A stretch of DNA of 64,000 nt. It comes from Halictus rubicundus (Eukaryota; Arthropoda; Insecta; Hymenoptera; Halictidae). Shown piece by piece: positions 50,701-64,000 of the stretch (position 1 is the stretch's first letter; each line of letters starts with the position of its first letter). The stretch covers positions 868,001 through 932,000 of the forward strand of contig NW_027488577.1 in the NCBI RefSeq assembly GCF_050948215.1, given 5' to 3'. The notes beneath the pieces were generated by a model. That model did no database searches and was not told the origin of the DNA. It worked only from the letters and a program-made list of their open reading frames with translations. The position numbers and the translations under genes are program-made.

Positions 50701-53700
50701 AGGGGATTGGATAGGATAGAGGATAGGAGACGATAGAGGATAGGATAGGATTGATGATAGGATAGGATAGATGATATTATAGGAAAGAGGATAGGATATG
50801 ATAGTGGATACGATATTATAGAGGATAGGATAGGATACGGTATAGGATAGGATGGAGGATAGGATAGGATAGAGGATAAGATAGGATAGAGTATAACATA
50901 GGGGATAGGATAGGATAGAGGATAGGAGACGATAGAGGATAGGATATGATTGATGATAGGATAGGAAAGATTACAGGATAGGATACAGGATACGATATTA
51001 TAGAGGATACGATATTATAGAGGATACGATATTATAGAAGATAGGATAGGATAGAGGATAGGATAGGATAGAGGATAGGATAGGATAGAGGATAGGATAG
51101 GATATAGGATACGATATTATAGAGGATACGATATTATAGAGGATAGGATAGGATAGAGGATAGGATAGGATAGAGGATACCAAAGGATAGAGGATAGGAT
51201 AGGATAGAGGATAGGATAGGAAAGAGGACAGGATAGGATAGAGGATAGGATAGGATAGAGGATAGGATACGGATAGAGGATAGGATAGGATAAAGGATAG
51301 GATAGAGGATAGGATAGAGGATTGGATAGGATAGACGATATTATAGGATAGAGGATAGGATGGGATAGCGGATAGGATAGTATGGAGTATACGATAGAAT
51401 TGAGGATGGGATAGGGTTGAGAATAGGATAGGAAAGAGGATAGGAGAAGATAGAGGATAGGATAGGATAGAGGATAGGATACGATAGAGGATAGGATAGA
51501 GAATAGGATAGGATAGAGGATAGGGGATTGGATCGGATATGGGATAGGAGACGGTAGAGGATTGGATAGGATAGAGGATATTATAGGATAGAGGATAGGA
51601 TAGGATTGATGATAGGATAGGAAAGATTACAGGATAGGATACAGGATACGATATTATAGAGGATACGATATTATAGAGGATAGGATAGGATAGAGGATAG
51701 GATAGGATAGAGGATAGGATAGGATAGAGGATAGGATAGGATAGAGGATTGGATAGGATAGAGGATACCAAAGGATAGAGGATAGGATAGGATTGAGGAT
51801 AGGATAGGAAAGGGGACAGGATAGGATACAGGATGCGATATTATAGGGGATAGGATAGGATAGAGGATAGGATAGGATAGAGGAGAGGATAGGATAGGAT
51901 AGAGGATAGGATAGGATAGAGGATAGGATAGGATAGAGGATAGGATAGGACAGAGGATAGGATAGGATAGAGGATAGGATAGGATAGAGGATAGGATAGG
52001 ATAGAGGACATTATAGGATAGAGGATAGGATAGGATAGCGGATAGGATAGGATGGAGTATAGGATAGAATTGAGGATAGGATAGGATAGAGGATAGGATA
52101 GGATAGAGGATAGGATAGGATAGAGGATAGGATAGGATATAGGATAGGATAGGATAGAGGATAGGATAGGATAGAGGATAAGATAGGATAGAGGATAGGA
52201 TAGGATAGAGGATAGGATAGGATAGAGGATAGGATAGGATTGATGATAGGATAGTAAAGAGGACAGGATAGGATACAGGATACGATATTATAGAGGATAG
52301 GATAGGATAGAGGATAGGATAGGATAGAGGATAGGATACGGATAGAGGATAGGATAGAATAGAGGATAGGATAGAGGATAGGATAGAGGATTGGATAGGA
52401 TAGAGGATATTATAGGATAGAGGATAGGATAGGATAGCGGATAGGATAGTATGGAGTATGCGATTGAATTGAGGATAGTATAGGGTTGAGGATAGGATAG
52501 GATAGTGGATAGGAGAAGATAGAGGATAGGATAGGATAGAGGATAGGATACGATAGAGGATAGGATAGAGAATAGGATAGGATAGAGGATAGGGGATTGG
52601 ATCGGATACAGGATAGGAGACGGTAGAGGATTGGATAGGATAGAGGATAGGATAGAGGATAGGATAGAGGATAGGATAGAGGATTGGATAGGATAGAGGA
52701 TATTATAGGATAGAGGATAGGATAGGATAGCGGATAGGATAGGATCGAGTATAGGATAGAATTGAGGATAGGATAGGGTTGAGGATAGGATAGGAAAGAG
52801 GACAGGATAGGATAGAGGATAGGATAGGATAGAGGATATGATAGGATAGAGGATAGCATAGGATAGAGGATAGGATAGGATAGAGGATAACATAGGGGAT
52901 TGGATAGGATAGAGGATAGGAGACGATAGAGGATAGGATAGGATTGATGATAGGATAGGATAGATGATATTATAGGAAAGAGGATAGGATATGATAGTGG
53001 ATACGATATTATAGAGGATAGGATAGGATACGGTATAGGATAGGATGGAGGATAGGATAGGATAGAGGATAAGATAGGATAGAGTATAACATAGGGGATA
53101 GGATAGGATAGAGGATAGGAGACGATAGAGGATAGGATATGATTGATGATAGGATAGGAAAGATTACAGGATAGGATACAGGATACGATATTATAGAGGA
53201 TACGATATTATAGAGGATACGATATTATAGAAGATAGGATAGGATAGAGGATAGGATAGGATAGAGGATAGGATAGGATAGAGGATAGGATAGGATATAG
53301 GATAGGATAGGATAGAGGATAGGATAGGATAGAGGATAGGATAGGATAGATGATTGGATAGGATAGAGGATACCAAAGGATAGAGGATAGGATAGGATTG
53401 AGGATAGGATAGGAAAGAGGACAGGATAGGATATAGGATACGATATTATAGAGGATACGATATTATAGAGGATACGATATTATAGAAGATAGGATAGGAT
53501 AGAGGATAGGATAGGATAGAGGATAGGATACGGATAGAGGATAGGATAGGATAAAGGATAGGATAGAGGATAGGATAGAGGATTGGATAGGATAGACGAT
53601 ATTATAGGATAGAGGATAGGATGGGATAGCGGATAGGATAGTATGGAGTATACGATAGAATTGAGGATGGGATAGGGTTGAGAATAGGATAGGAAAGAGG

Positions 53701-56700
53701 ATAGGAGAAGATAGAGGATAGGATAGGATAGAGGATAGGATACGATAGAGGATAGGATAGAGAATAGGATAGGATAGAGGATAGGGGATTGGATCGGATA
53801 TGGGATAGGAGACGGTAGAGGATTGGATAGGATAGAGGATATTATAGGATAGAGGATAGGATAGGATTGATGATAGGATAGGAAAGATTACAGGATAGGA
53901 TACAGGATACGATATTATAGAGGATACGATATTATAGAGGATAGGATAGGATAGAGGATAGGATAGGATAGAGGATAGGATAGGATAGAGGATAGGATAG
54001 GATAGAGGATAGGATAGGATAGGATAGAGGATAGGATAGGATAGAGGATTGGATAGGATAGAGGATACCAAAGGATAGAGGATAGGATAGGATTGAGGAT
54101 AGGATAGGAAAGGGGACAGGATAGGATACAGGATGCGATATTATAGGGGATAGGATAGGATAGAGGATAGGATAGGATAGAGGAGAGGATAGGATAGGAT
54201 AGAGGATAGGATAGGATAGAGGATAGGATAGGATAGAGGATAGGATAGGACAGAGGATAGGATAGGATAGAGGATAGGATAGGATAGAGGATAGGATAGG
54301 ATAGAGGACATTATAGGATAGAGGATAGGATAGGATAGCGGATAGGATAGGATGGAGTATAGGATAGAATTGAGGATAGGATAGGATAGAGGATAGGATA
54401 CGATAGAGGATAGGATAGAGAATAGGATAGGATAGAGGATAGGGGATTGGATCGGATACAGGATAGGAGACGGTAGAGGATTGGATAGGATAGAGGATAG
54501 GATAGGATAGAGGCTATTATAGGATAGAGGATAGGATAGGATTGATGTTAGGATAGGAAAGATTACAGGATAGGATACAGGATACGATATTATAGAGGAT
54601 AGGATAGGATAGAGGATAGGATAGGATAGAGGAGAGGATAGGATAGGATAGAGGATAGGATAGGATAGAGGATAGGATAGGATAGAGGATAGGATAGGAT
54701 AGAGGATAGGATAGGATAGAGGATAGGATAGGATAGAGGATAGGATAGGATAGAGGATAGGGTAGGATAGAGGATAGGATGGTATACAGGATAGGATAGG
54801 ATAGACGATAGGATAGGATAGAGGATAGGATAGGATAGAGGATAGGATAGGATAGCGGATAGGATAGGATGGAGTATAGGATAGAATTGAGGATAGGATA
54901 GGATAGAGGATAGGATACGATAGAGGATAGGATAGAGAATAGGATAGGATAGAGGATAGGGGATTGGATCGGATACAGGATAGGAGACGGTAGAGGATTG
55001 GATAGGATAGAGGATAGGATAGGATAGAGGCTATTATAGGATAGAGGATAGGATAGGATTGATGTTAGGATAGGAAAGATTACAGGATAGGATACAGGAT
55101 ACGATATTATAGAGGATACGATATTATAGAGGATAGGATAGGATAGAGGATAGGATAGGATAGAGGATAGGATAGGATAGAGGATAGGATAGGATATAGG
55201 ATAGGATAGGATAGAGGATAGGATAGGATAGAGGATAAGATAGGATAGAGGATAGGATAGGATAGAGGATAGGATAGGATAGAGGATAGGATAGGATTGA
55301 TGATAGGATAGTAAAGAGGACAGGATAGGATACAGGATACGATATTATAGAGGATAGGATAGGATAGAGGATAGGATAGGATAGAGGATAGGATACGGAT
55401 AGAGGATAGGATAGAATAGAGGATAGGATAGAGGATAGGATAGAGGATTGGATAGGATAGAGGATATTATAGGATAGAGGATAGGATAGGATAGAGGAGA
55501 GGATAGGATAGGATAGAGGATAGGATAGGATAGAGGATAGGATAGGATAGAGGATAGGATAGGATAGAGGACATTATAGGATAGAGGATAGGATAGGATA
55601 GCGGATAGGATAGGATGGAGTATAGGATAGAATTGAGGATAGGATAGGATAGAGGATAGGATACGATAGAGGATAGGATAGAGAATAGGATAGGATAGAG
55701 GATAGGGGATTGGATCGGATACAGGATAGGAGACGGTAGAGGATTGGATAGGATAGAGGATAGGATAGGATAGATGCTATTATAGGATAGAGGATAGGAT
55801 AGGATTGATGTTAGGATAGGAAAGATTACAGGATAGGATACAGGATACGATATTATAGAGGATACGATATTATAGAGGATAGGATAGGATAGAGGATAGG
55901 ATAGGATAGAGGATAGGATAGGATAGAGGATAGGATAGGATAGAGGATAGGATAGGATATAGGATAGGATAGGATAGAGGATAGGATAGGATAGAGGATA
56001 AGATAGGATAGAGGATAGGATAGGATAGAGGATAGGATAGGATTGATGATAGGATAGTAAAGAGGACAGGATAGGATACAGGATACGATATTATAGAGGA
56101 TAGGATAGGATAGAGGATAGGATAGGATAGAGGATAGGATACGGATAGAGGATAGGATAGAATAGAGGATAGGATAGAGGATAGGATAGAGGATTGGATA
56201 GGATAGAGGATATTATAGGATAGAGGATAGGATAGGATAGCGGATAGGATAGTATGGAGTATGCGATTGAATTGAGGATAGTATAGGGTTGAGGATAGGA
56301 TAGGATAGTGGATAGGAGAAGATAGAGGATAGGATAGGATAGAGGATAGGATACGATAGAGGATAGGATAGAGAATAGGATAGGATAGAGGATAGGGGAT
56401 TGGATCGGATACAGGATAGGAGACGGTAGAGGATTGGATAGGATAGAGGATAGGATAGAGGATAGGATAGAGGATAGGATAGAGGATTGGATAGGATAGA
56501 GGATATTATAGGATAGAGGATAGGATAGGATAGCGGATAGGATAGGATCGAGTATAGGATAGAATTGAGGATAGGATAGGGTTGAGGATAGGATAGGAAA
56601 GAGGACAGGATAGGATAGAGGATAGGATAGGATAGAGGATATGATAGGATAGAGGATAGCATAGGATAGAGGATAGGATAGGATAGAGGATAACATAGGG

Positions 56701-59700
56701 GATTGGATAGGATAGAGGATAGGAGACGATAGAGGATAGGATAGGATTGATGATAGGATAGGATAGATGATATTATAGGAAAGAGGATAGGATATGATAG
56801 TGGATACGATATTATAGAGGATAGGATAGGATACGGTATAGGATAGGATGGAGGATAGGATAGGATAGAGGATAAGATAGGATAGAGTATAACATAGGGG
56901 ATAGGATAGGATAGAGGATAGGAGACGATAGAGGATAGGATATGATTGATGATAGGATAGGAAAGATTACAGGATAGGATACAGGATACGATATTATAGA
57001 GGATACGATATTATAGAAGATAGGATAGGATAGAGGATAGGATAGGATAGAGGATAGGATAGGATAGAGGATAGGATAGGATATAGGATACGATATTATA
57101 GAGGATACGATATTATAGAGGATAGGATAGGATAGAGGATAGGATAGGATAGAGGATACCAAAGGATAGAGGATAGGATAGGATAGAGGATAGGATAGGA
57201 AAGAGGACAGGATAGGATAGAGGATAGGATAGGATAGAGGATAGGATACGGATAGAGGATAGGATAGGATAAAGGATAGGATAGAGGATAGGATAGAGGA
57301 TTGGATAGGATAGACGATATTATAGGATAGAGGATAGGATGGGATAGCGGATAGGATAGTATGGAGTATACGATAGAATTGAGGATGGGATAGGGTTGAG
57401 AATAGGATAGGAAAGAGGATAGGAGAAGATAGAGGATAGGATAGGATAGAGGATAGGATACGATAGAGGATAGGATAGAGAATAGGATAGGATAGAGGAT
57501 AGGGGATTGGATCGGATATGGGATAGGAGACGGTAGAGGATTGGATAGGATAGAGGATATTATAGGATAGAGGATAGGATAGGATTGATGATAGGATAGG
57601 AAAGATTACAGGATAGGATACAGGATACGATATTATAGAGGATACGATATTATAGAGGATAGGATAGGATAGAGGATAGGATAGGATAGAGGATAGGATA
57701 GGATAGAGGATAGGATAGGATAGAGGATTGGATAGGATAGAGGATACCAAAGGATAGAGGATAGGATAGGATTGAGGATAGGATAGGAAAGGGGACAGGA
57801 TAGGATACAGGATGCGATATTATAGGGGATAGGATAGGATAGAGGATAGGATAGGATAGAGGAGAGGATAGGATAGGATAGAGGATAGGATAGGATAGAG
57901 GATAGGATAGGATAGAGGATAGGATAGGACAGAGGATAGGATAGGATAGAGGATAGGATAGGATAGAGGATAGGATAGGATAGAGGACATTATAGGATAG
58001 AGGATAGGATAGGATAGCGGATAGGATAGGATGGAGTATAGGATAGAATTGAGGATAGGATAGGATAGAGGATAGGATACGATAGAGGATAGGATAGAGA
58101 ATAGGATAGGATAGAGAATAGGATAGGATAGAGGATAGGGGATTGGATCGGATACAGGATAGGAGACGGTAGAGGATTGGATAGGATAGAGGATAGGATA
58201 GGATAGAGGATATTATAGGATAGAGGATAGGATAGGATTGATGTTAGGATAGGAAAGATTACAGGATAGGATACAGGATACGATATTATAGAGGATACGA
58301 TATTATAGAGGATAGGATAGGATAGAGGATAGGATAGGATAGAGGATAAGATAGGATAGAGGATAGGATAGGATAGAGGATAGGATAGGATATAGGATAG
58401 GATAGGATAGAGCATAGGATAGGATAGAGGATAGGATAGGATAGAGGATTGGATAGGATAGAGGATAGGATAGGATAGAGGATAGGATAGGATAGAGCAG
58501 GATAGGATAGAGGATAGGATAGAGGATAGGATAGAGGATTGGATAGGATAGAGGATATTATAGGATAGAGGATAGGATAGGATAGCGGATAGGATAGGAT
58601 GGAGTATAGGATAGAATTGAGGATAGGATAGGGTTGAGGATAGGATAGGAAAGAGGACAGGATAGGATAGAGGATAGGATAGGATAGAGGATAGGATAGG
58701 ATAGAGGATACGATACGATAGAGGATAGGATAGAGGATAGGGGATTGGATCGGATACAGGATAGGAGACGGTAGAGGATTGGATAGGATAGAGGATATTA
58801 TAGGCTAGAGGATAGGAAAGGATGGAGGATAGGATAGGATAGAGGATAAGATAGGATAGAGGATAACATAGGGGATTGGATAGGATAGAGGATAGGAGAC
58901 GGTAGAGGATTGGATAGGATTGAGGATATTATAGGATAGAGGATAGGATAGGATTGATGATAGGATAGGAAAGAGGACAGGATAGGATACAGGATACGAT
59001 ATTATAGAGGATACGATATTATAGAGGATAGGATAGGATAGAGGATAGGATAGGATAGAGGATAGGATAGGATAGAGGATAGGATAGGACAGAGGATAGG
59101 ATAGGATAGAGGATAGGATAGGATAGAGGATAGGATAGGATAGAGTATAGGATGGTATACAGGATAGGATAGGATAGAGGATAGGATAGGATAGAGGATA
59201 GGATAGGATAGAGGATAGGATAGGATAGAGGATAGGATAGGATAGAGGATAGGATACGATAGAGGATAGGATAGAGAATAGGATAGGATAGAGGATAGGG
59301 GATTGGATCGGATACAGGATAGGAGACGGTAGAGGATTGGATAGGATAGAGGATAGGATAGGATAGAGGATATTATAGGATAGAGGATAGGATAGGATTG
59401 ATGTTAGGATAGGAAAGATTACAGGGTAGGATACAGGATACGATATTATAGAGGATACGATATTATAGAGGATAGGATAGGATAGAGGATAGGATAGGAT
59501 AGAGGATAGGATAGGATAGTGGATAGGATAGGATAGAGGATAGGATAGGATATAGGATAGGATAGGATAGAGGATAGGATAGGATAGAGGATAAGATAGG
59601 ATAGAGGATAGGATAGGATAGAGGATATGATAGGATAGAGGATAGCATAGGATAGAGGATAGGATAGGATAGAGGATAACATAGGGGATTGGATAGGATA

Positions 59701-62700
59701 GAGGATAGGAGACGATAGAGGATAGGATAGGATTGAGGATAGGATACGATAGAGGATAGGATAGGATAGAGGATAGGATAGGACAGAGGATAGGATAGGA
59801 TAGAGGATAGGATATTATAGAGGATAGGATAGGATAGAGGATAGGATATTATAGAGGATAGGATAGGTTAGAGGATAACATAGGGGATTGGATAGCATAG
59901 AGCATAGGGGACGATAGAGGACAGGATAGGTTTGATGATAGGATAGGAAAGAGGACAGGATAGGATACAGGATACGATATTATAGAGGATAGGATAGGAT
60001 AGAGGATAGGATAGGATAGAGGATAAGATAGGATAGAGGATAGGATAGGATAGAGGATAGGATAGGATAGAGCAGGATAGGATAGAGGATAGGATAGAGG
60101 ATTGGATAGGATAGGATAGCGGATAGGATAGGATGGAGTATAGGATAGAATTGAGGATAGGATAGGGTTGAGGATAGGATAGGAAAGAGGACACGATAGG
60201 ATAGAGGATAGGATAGGATAGAGGATAGGATAGGATAGAGCAGGATAGGATAGAGGATAGGATAGAGGATAGGATAGAGGATTGGATAGGATAGAGGACA
60301 TTATAGGATAGAGGATAGGATAGGATAGCGGATAGGATAGGATGGAGTATAGGATAGAATTGAGGATAGGATAGGATAGAGGATAGGATACGATAGAGGA
60401 TAGGATAGAGAATAGGATAGGATAGAGGATAGGGGATTGGATCGGATACAGGATAGGAGACGGTAGAGGATTGGATAGGATAGAGGATAGGATAGGATAG
60501 AGGATATTATAGGATAGAGGATAGGATAGGATTGATGTTAGGATAGGAAAGATTACAGGATAGGATACAGGATACGATATTATAGAGGATACGATATTAT
60601 AGAGGATAGGATAGGATAGAGGATAGGATAGGATAGAGGATAGGATAGGATAGAGGATAGGATAGGATAGAGGATAGGATAGGATATAGGATAGGATAGG
60701 ATAGAGGATAGGATAGGATAGAGGATAAGATAGGATAGAGGATAGGATAGGATAGAGGATAGGATAGGATAGAGGATAGGATAGGATTGATGATAGGATA
60801 GTAAAGAGGACAGGATAGGATACAGGATACGATATTATAGAGGATAGGATAGGATAGAGGATAGGATAGGATAGAGGATAGGATACGGATAGAGGATAGG
60901 ATAGAATAGAGGATAGGATAGAGGATAGGATAGAGGATTGGATAGGATAGAGGATATTATAGGATAGAGGATAGGATAGGATAGCGGATAGGATAGTATG
61001 GAGTATGCGATTGAATTGAGGATAGTATAGGGTTGAGGATAGGATAGGATAGTGGATAGGAGAAGATAGAGGATAGGATAGGATAGAGGATAGGATACGA
61101 TAGAGGATAGGATAGAGAATAGGATAGGATAGAGGATAGGGGATTGGATCGGATACAGGATAGGAGACGGTAGAGGATTGGATAGGATAGAGGATAGGAT
61201 AGAGGATAGGATAGAGGATAGGATAGAGGATTGGATAGGATAGAGGATATTATAGGATAGAGGATAGGATAGGATAGCTGATAGGATAGGATCGAGTATA
61301 GGATAGAATTGAGGATAGGATAGGGTTGAGGATAGGATAGGAAAGAGGACAGGATAGGATAGAGGATAGGATAGGATAGAGGATATGATAGGATAGAGGA
61401 TAGCATAGGATAGAGGATAGGATAGGATAGAGGATAACATAGGGGATTGGATAGGATAGAGGATAGGATAGGATTGATGATAGGATAGGATAGATGATAT
61501 TATAGGAAAGAGGATAGGATATGATAGTGGATACGATATTATAGAGGATAGGATAGGATACGGTATAGGATAGGATGGAGGATAGGATAGGATAGAGGAT
61601 AAGATAGGATAGAGTATAACATAGGGGATAGGATAGGATAGAGGATAGGAGACGATAGAGGATAGGATATGATTGATGATAGGATAGGAAAGATTACAGG
61701 ATAGGATACAGGATACGATATTATAGAGGATACGATATTATAGAGGATACGATATTATAGAGGATAGGATAGGATAGAGGATAGGATAGGATAGAGGATA
61801 GGATAGGATAGAGGATAGGATAGGATATAGGATAGGATAGGATAGATGATTGGATAGGATAGAGGATACCAAAGGATAGAGGATAGGATAGGATTGAGGA
61901 TAGGATAGGAAAGAGGACAGGATAGGATACAGGATACGATATTATAGAGGATACGATATTATAGAGGATAGGATAGGATAGAGGATAGGATAGGATAGAG
62001 GATATAATAGGATAGGGGATAGAATAGGATAGAGGATAGGATAGGACAGAGGATAGGATAGGATAGAGGATAGGATAGGATAGAGGATAGGATACGGATA
62101 GAGGATAGGATAGGATAAAGGATAGGATAGAGGATAGGATAGAGGATTGGATAGGATAGACGATATTATAGGATAGAGGATAGGATGGGATAGCGGATAG
62201 GATAGTATGGAGTATACGATAGAATTGAGGATGGGATAGGGTTGAGAATAGGATAGGAAAGAGGATAGGAGAAGATAGAGGATAGGATAGGATAGAGGAT
62301 AGGATACGATAGAGGATAGGATAGAGAATAGGATAGGATAGAGGATAGGGGATTGGATCGGATATGGGATAGGAGACGGTAGAGGATTGGATAGGATAGA
62401 GGATATTATAGGATAGAGGATAGGATAGGATTGATGATAGGATAGGAAAGATTACAGGATAGGATACAGGATACGATATTATAGAGGATACGATATTATA
62501 GAGGATAGGATAGGATAGAGGATAGGATAGGATAGAGGATAGGATAGGATAGAGGATAGGATAGGATAGAGGATAGGATAGGATAGGATAGAGGATAGGA
62601 TAGGATATAGGATAGGATAGGATAGAGCATAGGATAGGATAGAGGATAGGATAGGATAGAGGATTGGATAGGATAGAGGATACCAAAGGATAGAGGATAG

Positions 62701-64000
62701 GATAGGATTGAGGATAGGATAGGAAAGGGGACAGGATAGGATACAGGATGCGATATTATAGAGGATAGGATAGGATAGAGGATAGGATAGGATAGAGGAG
62801 AGGATAGGATAGGATAGAGGATAGGATAGGATAGAGGATAGGATAGGATAGAGGATAGGATAGGACAGAGGATAGGATAGGATAGAGGATAGGATAGGAT
62901 AGAGGATAGGATAGGATAGAGGACATTATAGGATAGAGGATAGGATAGGATAGCGGATAGGATAGGATGGAGTATAGGATAGAATTGAGGATAGGATAGG
63001 ATAGAGGATAGGATACGATAGAGGATAGGATAGAGAATAGGATAGGATAGAGGATAGGGGATTGGATCGGATACAGGATAGGAGACGGTAGAGGATTGGA
63101 TAGGATAGAGGATAGGATAGGATAGAGGATATTATAGGATAGAGGATAGGATAGGATTGATGTTAGGATAGGAAAGATTACAGGATAGGATACAGGATAC
63201 GATATTATAGAGGATACGATATTATAGAGGATAGGATAGGATAGAGGATAGGATAGGATAGAGGATAGGATAGGATAGAGGATAGAGGATAGGATAGGAT
63301 AGAGGATAGGATAGGATAGAGGATAGGATAGGATATAGGATAGGATAGGATAGAGGATAGGATAGGATAGAGGATAAGATAGGATAGAGGATAGGATAGG
63401 ATAGAGGATAGGATAGGATAGAGGATAGGATAGGATTGATGATAGGATAGTAAAGAGGACAGGATAGGATACAGGATACGATATTATAGAGGATAGGATA
63501 GGATAGAGGATAGGATAGGATAGAGGATAGGATACGGATAGAGGATAGGATAGAATAGAGGATAGGATAGAGGATAGGATAGAGGATTGGATAGGATAGA
63601 GGATATTATAGGATAGAGGATAGGATAGGATAGCGGATAGGATAGTATGGAGTATGCGATTGAATTGAGGATAGTATAGGGTTGAGGATAGGATAGGATA
63701 GTGGATAGGAGAAGATAGAGGATAGGATAGGATAGAGGATAGGATACGATAGAGGATAGGATAGAGAATAGGATAGGATAGAGGATAGGGGATTGGATCG
63801 GATACAGGATAGGAGACGGTAGAGGATTGGATAGGATAGAGGATAGGATAGAGGATAGGATAGAGGATAGGATAGAGGATTGGATAGGATAGAGGATATT
63901 ATAGGATAGAGGATAGGATAGGATAGCGGATAGGATAGGATCGAGTATAGGATAGAATTGAGGATAGGATAGGGTTGAGGATAGGATAGGAAAGAGGACA

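Larger units (their letters stand above)
15534..64000. repeat. GGATA-family satellite with higher-order structure, right flank
   Basis: This 48.5-kb array is built on the 17-bp unit GA(GGATA)3. The two DNA strands are strongly biased: G and A with T on the plus strand, C and T with A on the minus strand. Variant words recur in fixed order, such as GGGGATTGGATCGGATA (more than 50 occurrences, a few hundred to about 1,400 bp apart), GATACGATATTATAGAG, AATTGAGGATAGG and GATACCAAAGGATAG (about 20.1 to 62.7 kb only). The array therefore has several levels of repeat. It runs off the right edge. I see no gene, RNA gene or other mobile element in it. Minus-strand open frames up to 472 codons, rich in Ser-Ile-Leu-Tyr-Pro, are by-products of the repeat; 17 bp is not a multiple of 3, so each frame reads the same 17-residue cycle. 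Confidence 0.97.

Noticed and set aside
15407..62686. Many long minus-strand open frames (up to 472 codons) rich in Ser, Ile, Leu, Tyr and Pro
   Set aside because: They are translations of the satellite. The pyrimidine strand of the GGATA repeat contains no stop codon, and a 17-bp unit gives the same peptide cycle in all frames. They lack domains and start where chance ATGs fall.
15534..64000. A CRISPR array
   Set aside because: The repeats are contiguous, with no unique spacers, and the context is eukaryotic.
15534..64000. GATA transcription-factor site cluster
   Set aside because: The common context is GGATAG, which lacks the A or T before GATA in the usual WGATAR site. The density comes from the satellite itself.

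Overview
The window is eukaryotic and most likely from an insect or another arthropod. The evidence is an intact two-ORF non-LTR retrotransposon whose proteins look like the R1 clade (R1/TRAS/SART relatives), a clade best known from arthropods, set inside a pentamer satellite. I see no cellular protein-coding gene, rRNA, tRNA or CRISPR array. The species cannot be named from the sequence.

Layout: 1-2640 is satellite; 2641-15533 is one long retrotransposon ending in a 21-base poly(A); 15534-64000 is the same satellite again, about 48.5 kb. The satellite is built on a 17-bp unit, GA(GGATA)3, with point variants and many rearranged higher-order blocks. These include a 4.1-kb block repeated at an offset of 4,253 bp, a tandem pair with a 2,262-bp period, and a 2.2-kb block repeated at an offset of 5,750 bp. 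The pentamer GGATA differs by one base from GGTTA, a rotation of the common insect telomere repeat TTAGG. Long minus-strand open frames across the satellite exist only because the pyrimidine strand rarely spells a stop codon; they are not genes.

The retrotransposon carries ORF1 (527 residues, three C-terminal zinc knuckles) and ORF2 (about 1,107 codons: apurinic-like endonuclease, reverse transcriptase, C-terminal Cys/His motif). ORF1 would package the RNA; ORF2 would nick the target and prime reverse transcription there. Unusually, a 1.99-kb sequence forms both the 5' end (2642-4635) and the 3' end just before the poly(A) (13520-15512), about 99.5% identical. Such 5'/3' repeats are known from Drosophila telomeric elements of the TART/HeT-A group but are not usual for the R1 clade. 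A second poly(A) tract at 5141-5162 and a single extra G at the 5' junction suggest that the RNA began inside the 3' end of an upstream copy.

The insertion can be reconstructed because a paralogous, uninterrupted satellite segment lies at about 1096-1290. Aligning both flanks to it gives a 14-bp target-site duplication (2627-2640 and 15534-15547), the size known for R1. The best candidate for an undescribed system is therefore a satellite-resident, possibly satellite-specific, R1-like element with TART-like terminal repeats in a telomere-like GGATA array.
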